Of a stretch of DNA of 64,000 nucleotides, positions 54,433-64,000 are shown in pieces. Position numbers and translations under genes: made by a program. The stretch spans positions 1 through 64,000 of the forward strand of contig JADNRX010000034.1 in the NCBI GenBank assembly GCA_015501595.1, written 5' to 3'. Positions within the stretch are counted from its first letter, which is position 1. Each line of letters begins with the position of its first letter. The notes beneath the pieces are model-generated. The model had not been told where the DNA came from. It was given only the letters and a program-made list of their open reading frames with translations, and did not search any database. This stretch comes from Hymenopellis radicata. Taxonomy: Eukaryota > Basidiomycota > Agaricomycetes > Agaricales > Physalacriaceae.

Positions 54433-55983
54433 ATGATGACTTCCTCTACCCCGCTAGTGCCTATAGGATTCAAAGGGGATTGGATCACTCCTTCACACCC
54501 GGACTACTCTAGCGCAATTTCCAGATGGGCAGTTTCGTCAGAGAGACGTGCCAAAGTTGTAGCATTCGTGAAAGATGAAGAGGACGTTGTTCTCGCTATC
54601 ACTTACTCCCGCAACGAGGCCCTTCAGTGGGTAGTCTGCGGTGGTGGACACAGTCCCAATGGTGCTTCCTCTAGTGAAGGAGGCGTGGTGATTGATGTAT
54701 CGCGGTATATGAACCAAGTACGCGTCGATCCGGAGCGTATGCTGGCCCATGTTGGTGGCGGCACGCGGGGTGGTGTTATCGACGAATGCTGTTCGAGATA
54801 CGGCCTTGCTGCCGTGGGAGGCACGTTTCGACAAGTGAGTGTTTAGACCACTATATGTAATCTTGACCGTCTGCTAAATTGTGAACAGATAGGGATTGGG
54901 GGGTATGTATCAGCTTTGAGGAAACAACCGGGCTTGTAATGATGCGACAGTCTAATCCTAGTTGGTGGTTATGGCTGGCAGACTCCAGCCCATGGTCTAT
55001 CGACAGACTCCGTCATTGAGGTATAGTATTGCTATACTCAATCCATCAACAATCCGTCGTGGGTTATTAACCCACATTGTAGGCTACAGTCGTCACTCGC
55101 GATGGTACTGTTTTGACTGCGAGCAAGACCGAGAATCCGGACATGTTCTCTAAACTTCGTGTGCTCGGACCTAAAATCGGTGTTTGCACGGCATTTTCGT
55201 TGAAGTTGTACCCTCAGCGCCATACTGTATACGCTGGAATGCTGTTATTACCTTTTGCAGAGATGCAGTCGTTGACTGAAGTCACTGATCGGTGGTGGAA
55301 TAGAGAGCCTTCCGCTGCTGAGGGAATGATACAGGTTCTGTCGGTAGATGACATGAAGGTCAATTGTTCTCCGATGTTCTTGAATTGATCCTATGATTTC
55401 ACCTCATCTGTAGCCTGTTATACGCGTTTTCCTGTTTTACAATGGCAGTGAAAGTGAAGGCCGACGTGTTTATCGGGATTTCTTGAAACTCAGTGAGGGC
55501 TAGACCGTCCATAGACGCTTGATACTCACCTTCTCTAGATTTGCTCGCAGATGAAACTCGGGAGATGTCATACCAGGAAGCAAACATGATGCAGGTGTGT
55601 TATCTCCTCGTCTGAAAAGCTCAATAACATTCGTCGCCTACCTTTAGGACAACCTTGCTCCCTCTGGATTCTCGGTGTACCGTAAAGGGCTCGTCCGCCC
55701 GGCCATGTCCTATCGTGCCATCCACGAAGCAACCGAAATCATGAATCGCTTATCTTTAGAACCGGATGGGTTTCGACCAACTATCTTCTTCGAATTCTTC
55801 CCTGCCCCAAAGGCCAACACCCCCATCGATTCTCGGCGGTCAGCAAGTCTAACTACGTTGCTGAACGTCATGTGGGATGTTGGCGATGGCGATGATGGCG
55901 ATTCCCAGACGCAGCGCGTGCGAGAGGCTGTTGGACAAGCTATCAGTATTCTGGAATTGGAAACCGGACCAAGTAGGATGTAA
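54433..55983 (+). CDS. FAD-linked oxidoreductase (BBE/6-HDNO-like), 3'-truncated
   Basis: Start MMTSSTPLVPIGFKGDW at 54433. The FAD-binding PCMH-type domain follows: ITYSRNEALQWVVCGGGHS (the His of GGHS is the usual covalent flavin site), EGGVVIDVSRYMNQV, AHVGGGTRGG, GGYGWQTPAHGLSTD, ASKTENPDMF and GPKIGVCTAFSLKLYPQ. Several 45-60-nt introns keep frame (54835-, 54901-, 55021-, 55361-, 55492-, 55595-). The protein ends ELETGPSRM at 55983. The C-terminal BBE block with its NY/YDP motif is absent, and a helicase remnant and repeats follow, so the 3' end was probably lost to an insertion. Confidence 0.75.
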
Positions 55984-56198
55984 TTCGAACGCATATACCG
56001 GCTTCATCCAATGCTTTCCATCTGTTTTTCACAAACCTTTAAGGTTTGTTTATTCACAAACCTTTAGTGTTTGTTTTTTACAAGGCGATTTCCCGATCGC
56101 TCTTGGTCAGCGATGAATGGGCCGACCCGTGATGTGCGTGTCGTTTAGTCATCGTGCGCAGTCATCAGTTTCTTGGGGGAGCTTTCGATCGACCCGTG

Positions 56199-56275
56199 AT
56201 TTTAATTCACGTTTCGCACGTGGCTTCTTACTCAGCGTGTACTGTCATTCGGCGCGAATTACCGAAGCGCGTGCT
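56199..56275. repeat. dispersed 75-bp repeat, first copy
   Basis: The GTGGCTTCTTACTCAGCGTG block and its continuation ACTGTCATTCGGCGCGAATT are repeated at 57898-57972, with a weaker copy near 57405-57455. These direct repeats bracket the helicase remnant. Confidence 0.6.
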
Positions 56276-56410
56276 TCCTGTTGGTCCGACAGCGATCTCA
56301 AGTACCTGCAGAACCTCCGTTTAAAATCATCTGATCCGACAACTGTTGCGCATACCGACATCTTGCAGTGGGTATGCAGACCGGGGTCCGGAATGGGCGC
56401 CACCCCTCAT

Positions 56411-56822
56411 CACGTACACAAACGCTATACGTGAGGCACATAACTGGCGCATGACGGAAACCTTTGCTTCTGCAACTGGTCAAGACTTTGGCATATATTA
56501 CTCCTATGATACTGTAGGCAGAGGGCGGCGTCGCATACCATTAACGGGTACGTTCCAGTGATGTTTGCGCTTTTACTTCATGAACTAATATGTTTATGTC
56601 TATGCATCTAAGGCCAGAACACGAACGATGCGTGGAATACGCCTCCAAAATACAATGCTCACGACCTCGCGGGCCGGCTTCCATTAACAATCGGGATGCC
56701 CATCCTGATGGTGGAAAATATTGCTGTCGAGCTTGGACTATGCAATGGAAGCTTCGGAACTCCGGCATCTACCATTAAACACCCACTCAATCTGGGCGTT
56801 GGCACTGTCGACGCAGCATAAT
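56411..56822 (+). pseudogene. Pif1/Helitron-type helicase remnant
   Basis: It reads TNAIREAHNWRMTETFASA, GQDFGIYYSYDTVGRG, then after a GT-AG step (near 56550-56612) GQNTNDAWNTPPKYNAHDL, AGRLPLTIGMPILMVENIAV, ELGLCNGSFGT. This resembles the C-terminal part of fungal Pif1-like and Helitron helicases (LPLxxGMPVMxxEN, NGSxGT). It is only about 120 residues with no Walker motifs. It lies immediately after the truncated FAD gene. Confidence 0.6.
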
Positions 56823-56849
56823 CCACTTTCAGGTCCGACGACCGAGCCA

Positions 56850-57380
56850 ACGAGCACTATAGCAACATCGACCACCGCGGAGTAAACATTGACATCGCGT
56901 TCTTCGACCACAACGATGACTTGTACGACTTCATCTTCCAGCTCGTCCTCCAGCAATCCCTCTACGTAGTCGTCGGCTAGCTCGACCTCGACCTCGGCGA
57001 CGAGTAGCACTACAAGCAACAGCAACACAATCACCAGTTTGTCCTCTTCAGCGCTGGTTACGATGACCACCGACGCTGGCGGAGGCGAAGTCACTGTGAC
57101 CCAGGTCCCATATCATCCCGGTTACTCCCAGCTTGAGCAGCAGCTCATCCGCGGATAGTTCGACTAGCAAGAGTGATGGTGGGTGAGTGATCGAACATCC
57201 TTCGTATTCATTCACCAGCTTTTTCAGCAATACCGGTGCATCATCACGACCCTCCGCCACCGCCGTGTTCGTCACTACGACCGCGAGCTTGCAGAAGAAG
57301 CCGTCAGCGGACCCGCACCCATCTACCTCGAGGCTCGATGACAACGACAACGACAACCTCAGCACGGGCTATGGCGCCGG
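56850..57380 (+). pseudogene. S/T-rich fragment of unknown protein
   Basis: Plus-strand text includes SSTTSNSNTITSLSSSALVT, EVTVTQVPYHPGYSQLEQ and ASSRPSATAVFVTTTASL. This is the composition of the Ser/Thr-rich linker of secreted or cell-surface fungal proteins. No start, signal peptide or domain is visible. Confidence 0.25.
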
Positions 57381-57897
57381 CCGCGCGTGGTTTGCATTGA
57401 GTGCGCGTGTCTTCGCGTGGTTTACTCAGTGTGTACTATCAGGCGCCCGCTTCTCGTCTATACAAGCTTTTATCAGTGTTCGCGCTGTTTCTCAGGAGCT
57501 GTATTTCCTGTGAATGAATGAAGCATTTCATTTTATGAAAACCCACTTCGCTCCCGTCCGCCAGCGGCCAGACTGTCCCCAATTGATTCTTTGCCTCTCA
57601 CTAGTATGATGGGTCAACAAACGAGTGCAGCGCATTCCGGCGTGTCAGAAGCTCGCGTGGACTGATTCAAAGGCCAGATAAGTATCATGGCCATAACCTG
57701 TGTTTCCATTAGCGAGAGAGGCATCGAGCATGTACTCACCTTCAAAACATTCTGTTGTAGTTATGTATTACACCTATAAATCGATGTCGACAAGAAAGGT
57801 TTGTGCCTCGCCGCTTGTCGGCCCATGCCCAATCAAGTTTACAAGGGTAGAGATTCTCGATCGGTTGGTCAGCGAATAAATGTGTTCCCGTGTTTTC

Positions 57898-57972
57898 AAT
57901 TCAGCGCACGTTTCTCGCGTGGCCTCTTACTCAGCGTGTACTGTCATTCGGCCCGAATTACCGAAGCGCGCA
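57898..57972. repeat. dispersed 75-bp repeat, second copy
   Basis: Matches 56199-56275 with a few substitutions (ATTCGGCCCGAATTACCGAA). Direct orientation, 1.7 kb apart. Confidence 0.6.
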
Positions 57973-59614
57973 CCTAGCCTCGACCGCCATTAGTTCTTCT
58001 TTTACCGATGCGCAATTATGATTGAAACGACGTGATGACAAGAGGAAGACGTCGATCACTTGCACCAAATTCTGTTGGTTTACCTCCTTCGTCGACTCAT
58101 TGGTAACACAGCTGATCCAGTAACGCCCCTCGCTTCGTAAGTCATTCCTGGAGGGTGGGTCTGAAGCCTATCTGACAGTGCAAAAAAGACTTCGACTGGC
58201 TTCTCCGGATCTGCCGTCTTGACGCTGGACGCGCCCGGTGTACGTCCGACTGTTTCTGTTCTGTTTTCAATGCCCGCGGATGGTAGCAGCTGCATTCGCC
58301 TACTTGAATGAGGACTCGGTGGACGCGTGTCAAGCCCTACGACGACTGCGAGGAATAGGGACACCGTTTACGGTGGACAAGGCGACGGAGGCGCGAACGG
58401 CGCGCTAATCCAAGCCTCTAGGCGTTGTCCTCTGCTGGAATGACCGGTCTTGATACCATCTCGTTCATGGACGAGCGCGAGCCAGCCTTGACAACCCCCT
58501 CTATCATTTCCATTCAGCAGCTCATAGGCCGATATAGGCAGCGTCGCATCTGTCAACATCCTTGGCCCCACGCTTGTCATTCTCAACGACCAACCACGCG
58601 TCGCCGCCTTCGGCGCTTACCAGATTCTCAAGAAATATGTTTGGATCGCGAAGACCAGGCTACAGCGACTGTCATTCGGCCGGAAACCCGAGCCTCAGTC
58701 GCTGAAGTTCAGTCTCATAGTGGTACGCCCTGTTCCCTCCATAGGTCGTGCTTCTTAGCACCGCCGTTCTCAGCTCAGGAAGTAATTAACATTATGCGCG
58801 ACAAGCTCCAAAACATTGAGTCTCAACTCATCGAATCGAAGCAAAGGGTAGCTGGATACAATGTGAGTTAGCTTTACTTTCACATGTGATGGAGCGTTCA
58901 GCTACATACTTTTTTAGATCTTACAGGCGCTTCGACTCGCAGACCATGACTCTCAAGTTAGCCGAGGAACAAAGCGGAGACCTTCAAGCAGAGTTCCACT
59001 TCTGTTCGTGTTCTTTGACTGCTGAAACGCCTTGCAGAAGCGGCTGGAGACATCATATGCAGTACTAGGACCGCAGTTTTTATTGTTTCTGGCTAACATA
59101 TCTTGACTGTCTACAGACCAAACTGGAAACTGCATCAGGCGCTGCACACTCGGAAGTTTCCACTGTCATCGAGGAACAAAAGCCTGGCTTGGAACATTTA
59201 CTACAAGAACGCAATGCTCTCATCGTATGTTTCGCTGTTAATCTACCGAACTCATGATTCACACGTACCCAGGCAACACTAGAGGCAATGACTGCCACTT
59301 AGCGCATCGAAGCCCGGATGAACAACCACTCCGGCTCGTCGACCAGAAGACCCAATTCGATAAATGTCCAAAAGACCAGAAGACAGCTCAACACCGCGCT
59401 CAAGAACCTCCAAGACCAGAAAGCATCCCTTGACAAGACTATTAAAGGCTTACAGAACGAGGCTAAGGCGCATACATCCGAGTTAATTAGGCAAGAGGCA
59501 CAATTTCAACAGTGTCTGAAGATCGAAACTGACATGGCCGATGTCGCTACGAAGGAGCCCGACTACTTGCGAGGGATAGCCAGCGACTCTTGGAGACAAC
59601 GATGGTTGAGTTAG
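57973..59614 (+). pseudogene. unassigned gene fragments (possible P450 piece, coiled coil)
   Basis: Near 58540-58700 the frame VNILGPTLVILNDQPRVAAF followed by YVWIAKTRLQRLSFGRKP weakly resembles a P450 N-terminal region. From 58790 a heptad-rich text appears (MRDKLQNIESQLIESKQRV, then EVSTVIEEQKPGLEHLLQER, then TALKNLQDQKASLDKTIKGL), suggesting coiled-coil exons up to 59614. I cannot join these into one gene or name it. Confidence 0.25.
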
Positions 59615-60019
59615 ATTCCCGAGACAACAACTGGTGCACCCGTCGCAGGGACAAGCAGTTTTATTCAACCGGTACGAAGCCACAGCGGTTGTTGTCCAGC
59701 GGCCCAAGTGTTTGTCGCGTGTGTCTGACCATGCATATTACCGACATTGAACAACCAGACTTAACGAACTTGAGATGGATGGCTAAAGTTATCATGGCCC
59801 ATGTCACCATGTGCACTGCAACCTGCGTTTCCATTGGCGAGGAAGACATCGAGAGTGTACTTGCTTCTGTTGTAATTATATAATACTAGATATAACGACT
59901 ATACAATTAGGCATACCTGTGAACGTGATATGAGGCTTTAAACTATTCACGCCACACTTTGTTTATAGTGTGACATAGCATCACCTGACGTGTGACCAAC
60001 GTGTTTCCTCCTGTCCATC
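59615..60019. other. no supported gene
   Basis: Intergenic; no recognisable coding or RNA feature. Confidence 0.4.
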
Positions 60020-60901
60020 ATGGACGCGGACGGCGGGACGACGCAGTTCTGGCATTGGCGCAACGTTCCTCTGCTTGGATCTTTCTTTGAAGACGGCAAA
60101 GAGAGCAGTATCACATCTGGACACGTTTCTCGGGATGACATACCGCTGGACACTTTGCAGAGTCGGTTTATTGAAGAAGACCTAGTCTGGGAGACAGCAG
60201 AGGCCGAGGTCGAGGAGGATACGCCGCCGTTGACGCCCGCCATGTCTTTGAATTCACTTGGAAAACTGCCGGAGCGCCCTGGGGTACGAACCCAATTGAT
60301 TTATAGGCCGTGTTTTTAACCCGTTTTGCGTAGACGCCGGACGAAGACGAGGAGTGGTATGGACTCGAATACACCTTGGAGCTGTCTGCGCGTGACAGGC
60401 GCGTCAGCGAGACGCAGAGCGAGCTGTCCCCTGGAGAATGTTCCCGCGTATGATGTCTCACTCGTTCCCATTCCTCACCGACTTAAAGGCAGCCAGAGTC
60501 GGGAGTCTTGGGCAGCCCTCAAATCGCCTTTGGATGATGAACAATCATTTATGGAATGGTGCGACTGGCGCGCATACATCGACCATCGCAAGGCATACGA
60601 ATTCTCGGAAACGTCTAGTTACAGCTCAAAGGCCTATCTGAACGAAATGTGGAACTGGGATGCTTTCTATTGGGAGCTCGTTCGTATCTTGTTCCACCTT
60701 TGTCCCGAGATCTAATGTTTCTTCGTTCTACTTGTACAGCATCACTATGGCGCCGTCAGCCGCATACTTAGAGACCGGCTCAGAAACTCTCAACCGGATC
60801 CTTACTACCCGCGCCGCAAGAAGAACTTTGCCTGGTATCTTAAACGTTCGAGGAGTATTGCGTCTCTGAGGGAACTGGCTCCGATTCCTAGGATGGATTA
60901 G
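60020..60901 (+). CDS. conserved basidiomycete hypothetical protein
   Basis: Start MDADGGTTQFWHWRNVPLL. Exon 1 ends at the acidic stretch AEAEVEEDTPPLTPAM...PERPG. Exon 2 begins TPDEDEEWYGLEYTLELSA (about 60334), then after a 40-nt intron GSQSRESWAALKSPL (about 60486), WCDWRAYIDHRKAYEFSE and LNEMWNWDAFYWEL. The last exon begins HHYGAVSRILRDRLRNSQPD (about 60739) and ends APIPRMD. Phases agree at all junctions. The aromatic-rich C-terminus (PYYPRRKKNFAWYLKRSRS) looks conserved, but I do not know the family or function. Confidence 0.7.
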
Positions 60902-61275
60902 ATCTGTTTGCTTTTGACTTGCTCCGCACGCTCTGAAATCGCTTTACTGTACTGCAGCTTCATAACTTTTGCACTGGAATTTGCAAGATTATATTATCCT
61001 CATCATAATTCACTGGATCGGTTTGCTGGCATTGTTGTATGTACTGTACCGTAGCAATTGTATCAACGAAATGGAAACGGAACGTGGAATTGTATTGGCC
61101 TCTGGCTAGCTGAACAAACCTTGCAAGCGAAGACAACAGGAAGAGTCAAGACAGATCAAGGTGATTCGCCCAAATGAACTCGTGACCTGATGCTTTCTTG
61201 CTCATCCTCTTACGATCACCTGTGCTGGATGTGCCCATCAAGAATGCATATCTAACTGACTCATCCTCTGCGAAA
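60902..61275. other. intergenic, no supported gene
   Basis: AT-richer stretch between two same-strand genes; no clear signal identified. Confidence 0.4.
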
Positions 61276-62706
61276 ATGAAGCTGGCTATAGTCGGAGGAG
61301 GGGCATCCTCCTTCTATGTCGCGTCGCGTCTACTTCGTCTCACCAAGGACAGACCAATGTCCATCCATGTTTTCGACCGTCTCTGGGCACCTCATGGACT
61401 AGTCAGGTATGGCGTTGCCCCGGACCACCCGGAAGTTAAAGTATGTCATATTCTTGCTTCTTGAGGGTATCTTATGAACGGTAAACACCAGAACTGCACG
61501 CGCAAATTCGATCGAGTCGCCCAGGACCCGCGTTTTCGATTTTTCGGGAATGTTAATGTGTATCGCGATACGCCGAGCAAGGCTTTTGCTCAAAATGTAC
61601 AGCTCCCACTGTCCTCGTTATACGACAATTACAGCCATCTCCTCTTCGCGTCGGGGTGTCCCCTTCCTGTCCTCCATCCGGCTTTGCCTCCATCTACAAA
61701 TTGCATACCAGCTCTAAATATCGTCCACTGGTACACACAGCATCCTTCCAATGCTCCTCCCCCGCCTCTCGATTCTGTCAAACATGTGACGATTATAGGA
61801 AACGGCAATGTAGCGTTGGACGTTGCCCGAATGCTTCTGACCCCTCCGGATGTCCTTCGAGGATATGACGTTCCAGAGGATGTTCTTGCCGTCCTCGAGC
61901 GCTCTACGGTTAAACACGTCTCTATCGTCGCTCGTCGGGGTCCGTTCGAGGCTGCGTTTACTACGAAGGAGCTAAGGGAGATGATGAAGCTCCCGACTGC
62001 TTCCATGGTGCCGATACCAGATGAGCTGCTTGTGCCCGGGGAGGACAAAGAGGTGTCAAGGCCACACGCGCGGAGTATCGGGCTACTCGAAAAAGGATCG
62101 ATGAATGAGTATGGGACTACGTCGAAGACGTGGTCTCTGGACTTTTATCGTATGCCGTTGAATCTGTCTAATGGCCCGACGGGAATGGTTTTGACGCTCG
62201 GGCATACGGCGCCGACAACGTCAACGCGGGTCGCGCGTACGGGCGAGACGTCGACCGTTCAAACTGATCTTGTTATTCCGTCGTTGGGGTTCCAGGGCGA
62301 TCCTAGCTCTCCGTACTATGACGAGGGCCTTCGCCATATCAAAACAGTGGCCGGTCGTGTTGCGCTGCCTCCCGACTCCGCAATCGCGGGAAGGGTGTAT
62401 GCGTCGGGGTGGGCGGCAATGGGTGCGAAAGGCGTGTTGGCGGCTACTATGATGGACTCGTATGGAGTGGCGGATACGATCTTGTCGGACCTCTCGGATG
62501 GACTTGAGAGTTTGAATGGGTCTGGAAGCGGATCGTTGGATGTGAATGCGCCTCCTGCTGAGATCGTAGATGCCGGGACAAATGTCTTGAGTTATGAAGA
62601 TTGGAAGAAGGTGGATGCTGAGGAGGTTAGAAAGGGAAAGGAGCTAGGGAAGGAGAGAGAGCGGATAAGTTGGGAGGAGATTAGGGCTCTGTTGGGCCGA
62701 GCTTGA
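61276..62706 (+). CDS. ARH1: NADPH:adrenodoxin oxidoreductase, mitochondrial type
   Basis: Two exons: 61276 to 61440, then 61492-62706, about 460 aa. The N-terminal FAD motif reads AIVGGGASSFYVASRLL (the last Gly of GxGxxG is Ser). HGLVRYGVAPDHPEVKN and NVNVYRDT follow, then the NADP motif TIIGNGNVALDVARMLL near residue 165, with SIVARRGPFEAAFTTKELRE. The FAD-closing segment GRVYASGWAAMGAKGV leads to MMDSYGVADTI. It passes electrons from NADPH to ferredoxin for Fe-S cluster and heme A synthesis. No mitochondrial presequence is seen after ATG 61276. The frame is open back to 61198, so an upstream exon may be missing from this model. Confidence 0.87.
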
Positions 62707-63077
62707 GGCAAGGTTAGTCAGATAATTCATCCCATAGTGAACTGTCGATGACTGATACGATACCTAGCGTCTAATAGGACGGCGCAGACGCCAGATTGAG
62801 GTGTGCTATGATAGATCACTTCGACATTTACTGTGGACTTTGTATACTACAAATACAATAATACCCCTCAACTCAGCACTTAGATACTACATAACCTATT
62901 CTCAAAGGATGTGCTCTTGGAAATCTTGGCAAAAGGCTTGACCTGATTCGGCCGACTGCGCCCAACCCATAAGCCTGACGCCGACGGCCGATCAATATGG
63001 CAACTTGCTTCCAACCACCACCACAACGCGCGAAAAAAAACTCGCTTGTGTACTACAAGGACTGGCACTGATCTCGC
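62707..63077. other. intergenic, no supported gene
   Basis: 3' flank of ARH1 and presumed promoter of ADE12; no recognised motif beyond AT-rich stretches. Confidence 0.4.
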
Positions 63078-64000
63078 ATGACCATGGGAGGTGCGCCCAT
63101 TCCTTCTGATTGACACCGATGTGGACCGCTGACCTGTTTTCGCCAGTCACGGTCGTGCTGGGCTCTCAGTGGGGCGACGAGGGCAAAGGCAAACTGGTCG
63201 ACATCCTAGCTGCGGACGCTGATATCTGTGCTCGCAGCGCTGGTGGAAACAATGCTGGGCATACTATCGTCGTCCCTATGGGGCCGGAGAAGGTGCCCAC
63301 GACGTTTGCGTTCCATTTGCTTCCTAGCGGTGAGTCACAGAATTCTGTCGAAACGGCGATCTTAGTGTCATCGCAGGTCTGGTGAACCCCAAGTGTGTTG
63401 GTCTTATTGGATCTGGAGTCGTGGTACATGTACCCTCCTTTTTCGCAGAGCTCGATGCTCTCGAGGCGCAAGGTTGGATAACACCCCCGAGTTGTATTTC
63501 GTTTGCTGATCTATAACAGGTCTCGATTGCACCAACCGTCTGTTCATCTCCGATAGGGCCCACCTCGTCTTCGACTTCCACCAGATCGTCGACGGCCTTA
63601 AAGAGGTCGAACTAGGCAATTCGAGGTATGCAGATTTCGTAGATGCTTCCTACAGCGTTCTTATTTTCCTGCAGCATTGGAACCACGAAGAAAGGCATTG
63701 GCCCGGCTTATTCCGGAAAGGCCTCCCGCTCTGGTCTTCGTGTCCATCATCTCTTTGACGAAGACACCTTTGATGCGAAATTCCGCAAGCTCGTCGAAGG
63801 ACGCTTCAAGAGGTACGGACACTTCGAGTACGACACCGAGGGAGAAATCAAGCGATACAAGGTACGTTGCGCGGATGTGTCGAGTGCGTATCTCATGTTC
63901 GTTTTTAGACACTCGCAGCTCGCTTGAAGCCCTATGTGATTGACAGCGTGGTGTACCTTCACAAGTCCATTGCATCTGGAAAGCGCGTTCTTGTAGAAGG
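63078..64000 (+). CDS. ADE12: adenylosuccinate synthase, 5' part (runs off window)
   Basis: The short exon 63078-63090 (ATG-ACC-ATG-GGA-G) joins after a 56-nt intron to 63147: [20 protein letters not shown], with the family P-loop-like GDEGKGK and the catalytic Asp. It continues with GGNNAGHTI (catalytic His), [20 protein letters not shown] and the region up to [13 protein letters not shown] at the window edge. Introns near 63330-63376, 63472-63519, 63627-63675 and 63861-63908 are of normal size. The enzyme makes adenylosuccinate from IMP and Asp with GTP, the committed step to AMP. Confidence 0.92.

Overview
The window looks like a repeat-rich region of a basidiomycete nuclear genome, probably a mushroom-forming Agaricomycete. 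The evidence is intron-dense genes with introns of about 45-70 nt, fungal housekeeping genes (cytochrome c, mitochondrial uL24, MetAP1, adenylosuccinate synthase, adrenodoxin-type reductase), an ENT nucleoside transporter, basidiomycete-only hypothetical proteins, and a Ngaro/DIRS-type retroelement. No species can be named from the sequence alone.

Layout. 0-5.2 kb: gene-poor, with a degenerate tandem array at 1.7-2.3 kb and a hAT-like non-autonomous element (3630-4726) followed by a partial copy. 5.26-13.67 kb: one large gene (DUF6729-like N-terminal part, WRN-type 3'-5' exonuclease-like domain, long C-terminal part with a Cys cluster), broken by several nested insertions and an in-frame stop. 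14.5-19.9 kb: a young, apparently intact Ngaro-like retrotransposon (gag, RT-RNase H, tyrosine recombinase) with A1-ORFs-B1-A2-B2 split direct repeats. 20.6-28.1 kb: a conserved gene block (hypothetical membrane protein, uL24m, ENT transporter, cytochrome c, basidiomycete-specific protein). 28.9-33.9 and 47.6-52.4 kb: two pairs of a duplicated segment, each copy carrying a small gene with an internal repeat, some followed by broken F-box-like genes. 34.0-43.65 kb: methionine aminopeptidase 1, whose first intron has swollen to about 7.9 kb. 43.97-45.22 kb: HNH nuclease-domain gene. 52.5-56.0 kb: metallo-beta-lactamase-fold gene and a 3'-truncated FAD oxidoreductase, followed by a helicase remnant. 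60.0-64.0 kb: a conserved hypothetical gene, FDXR/ARH1, and the 5' part of ADE12, which runs off the window.

The main discovery candidate is a set of non-autonomous hAT-like elements. Six have perfect 8-bp target-site duplications and a seventh an imperfect one. Most begin TAGAG/TAGNN and end with the complement. Each carries its own family of short, near-palindromic subterminal repeat words, for example CGAGTC, ACCGGTTGC, CGGGTACCCG, ACTCGGGTG, GCGAGTTTG or CTATACC. Several share homologous internal cores: one 41-nt block is 40/41 identical between two elements whose ends use unrelated words. This suggests that terminal recognition words are swapped or rapidly rewritten on a conserved core. 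At least two of these elements sit in coding exons where clean removal restores the reading frame. One carries a fragment of a host MFS transporter gene.
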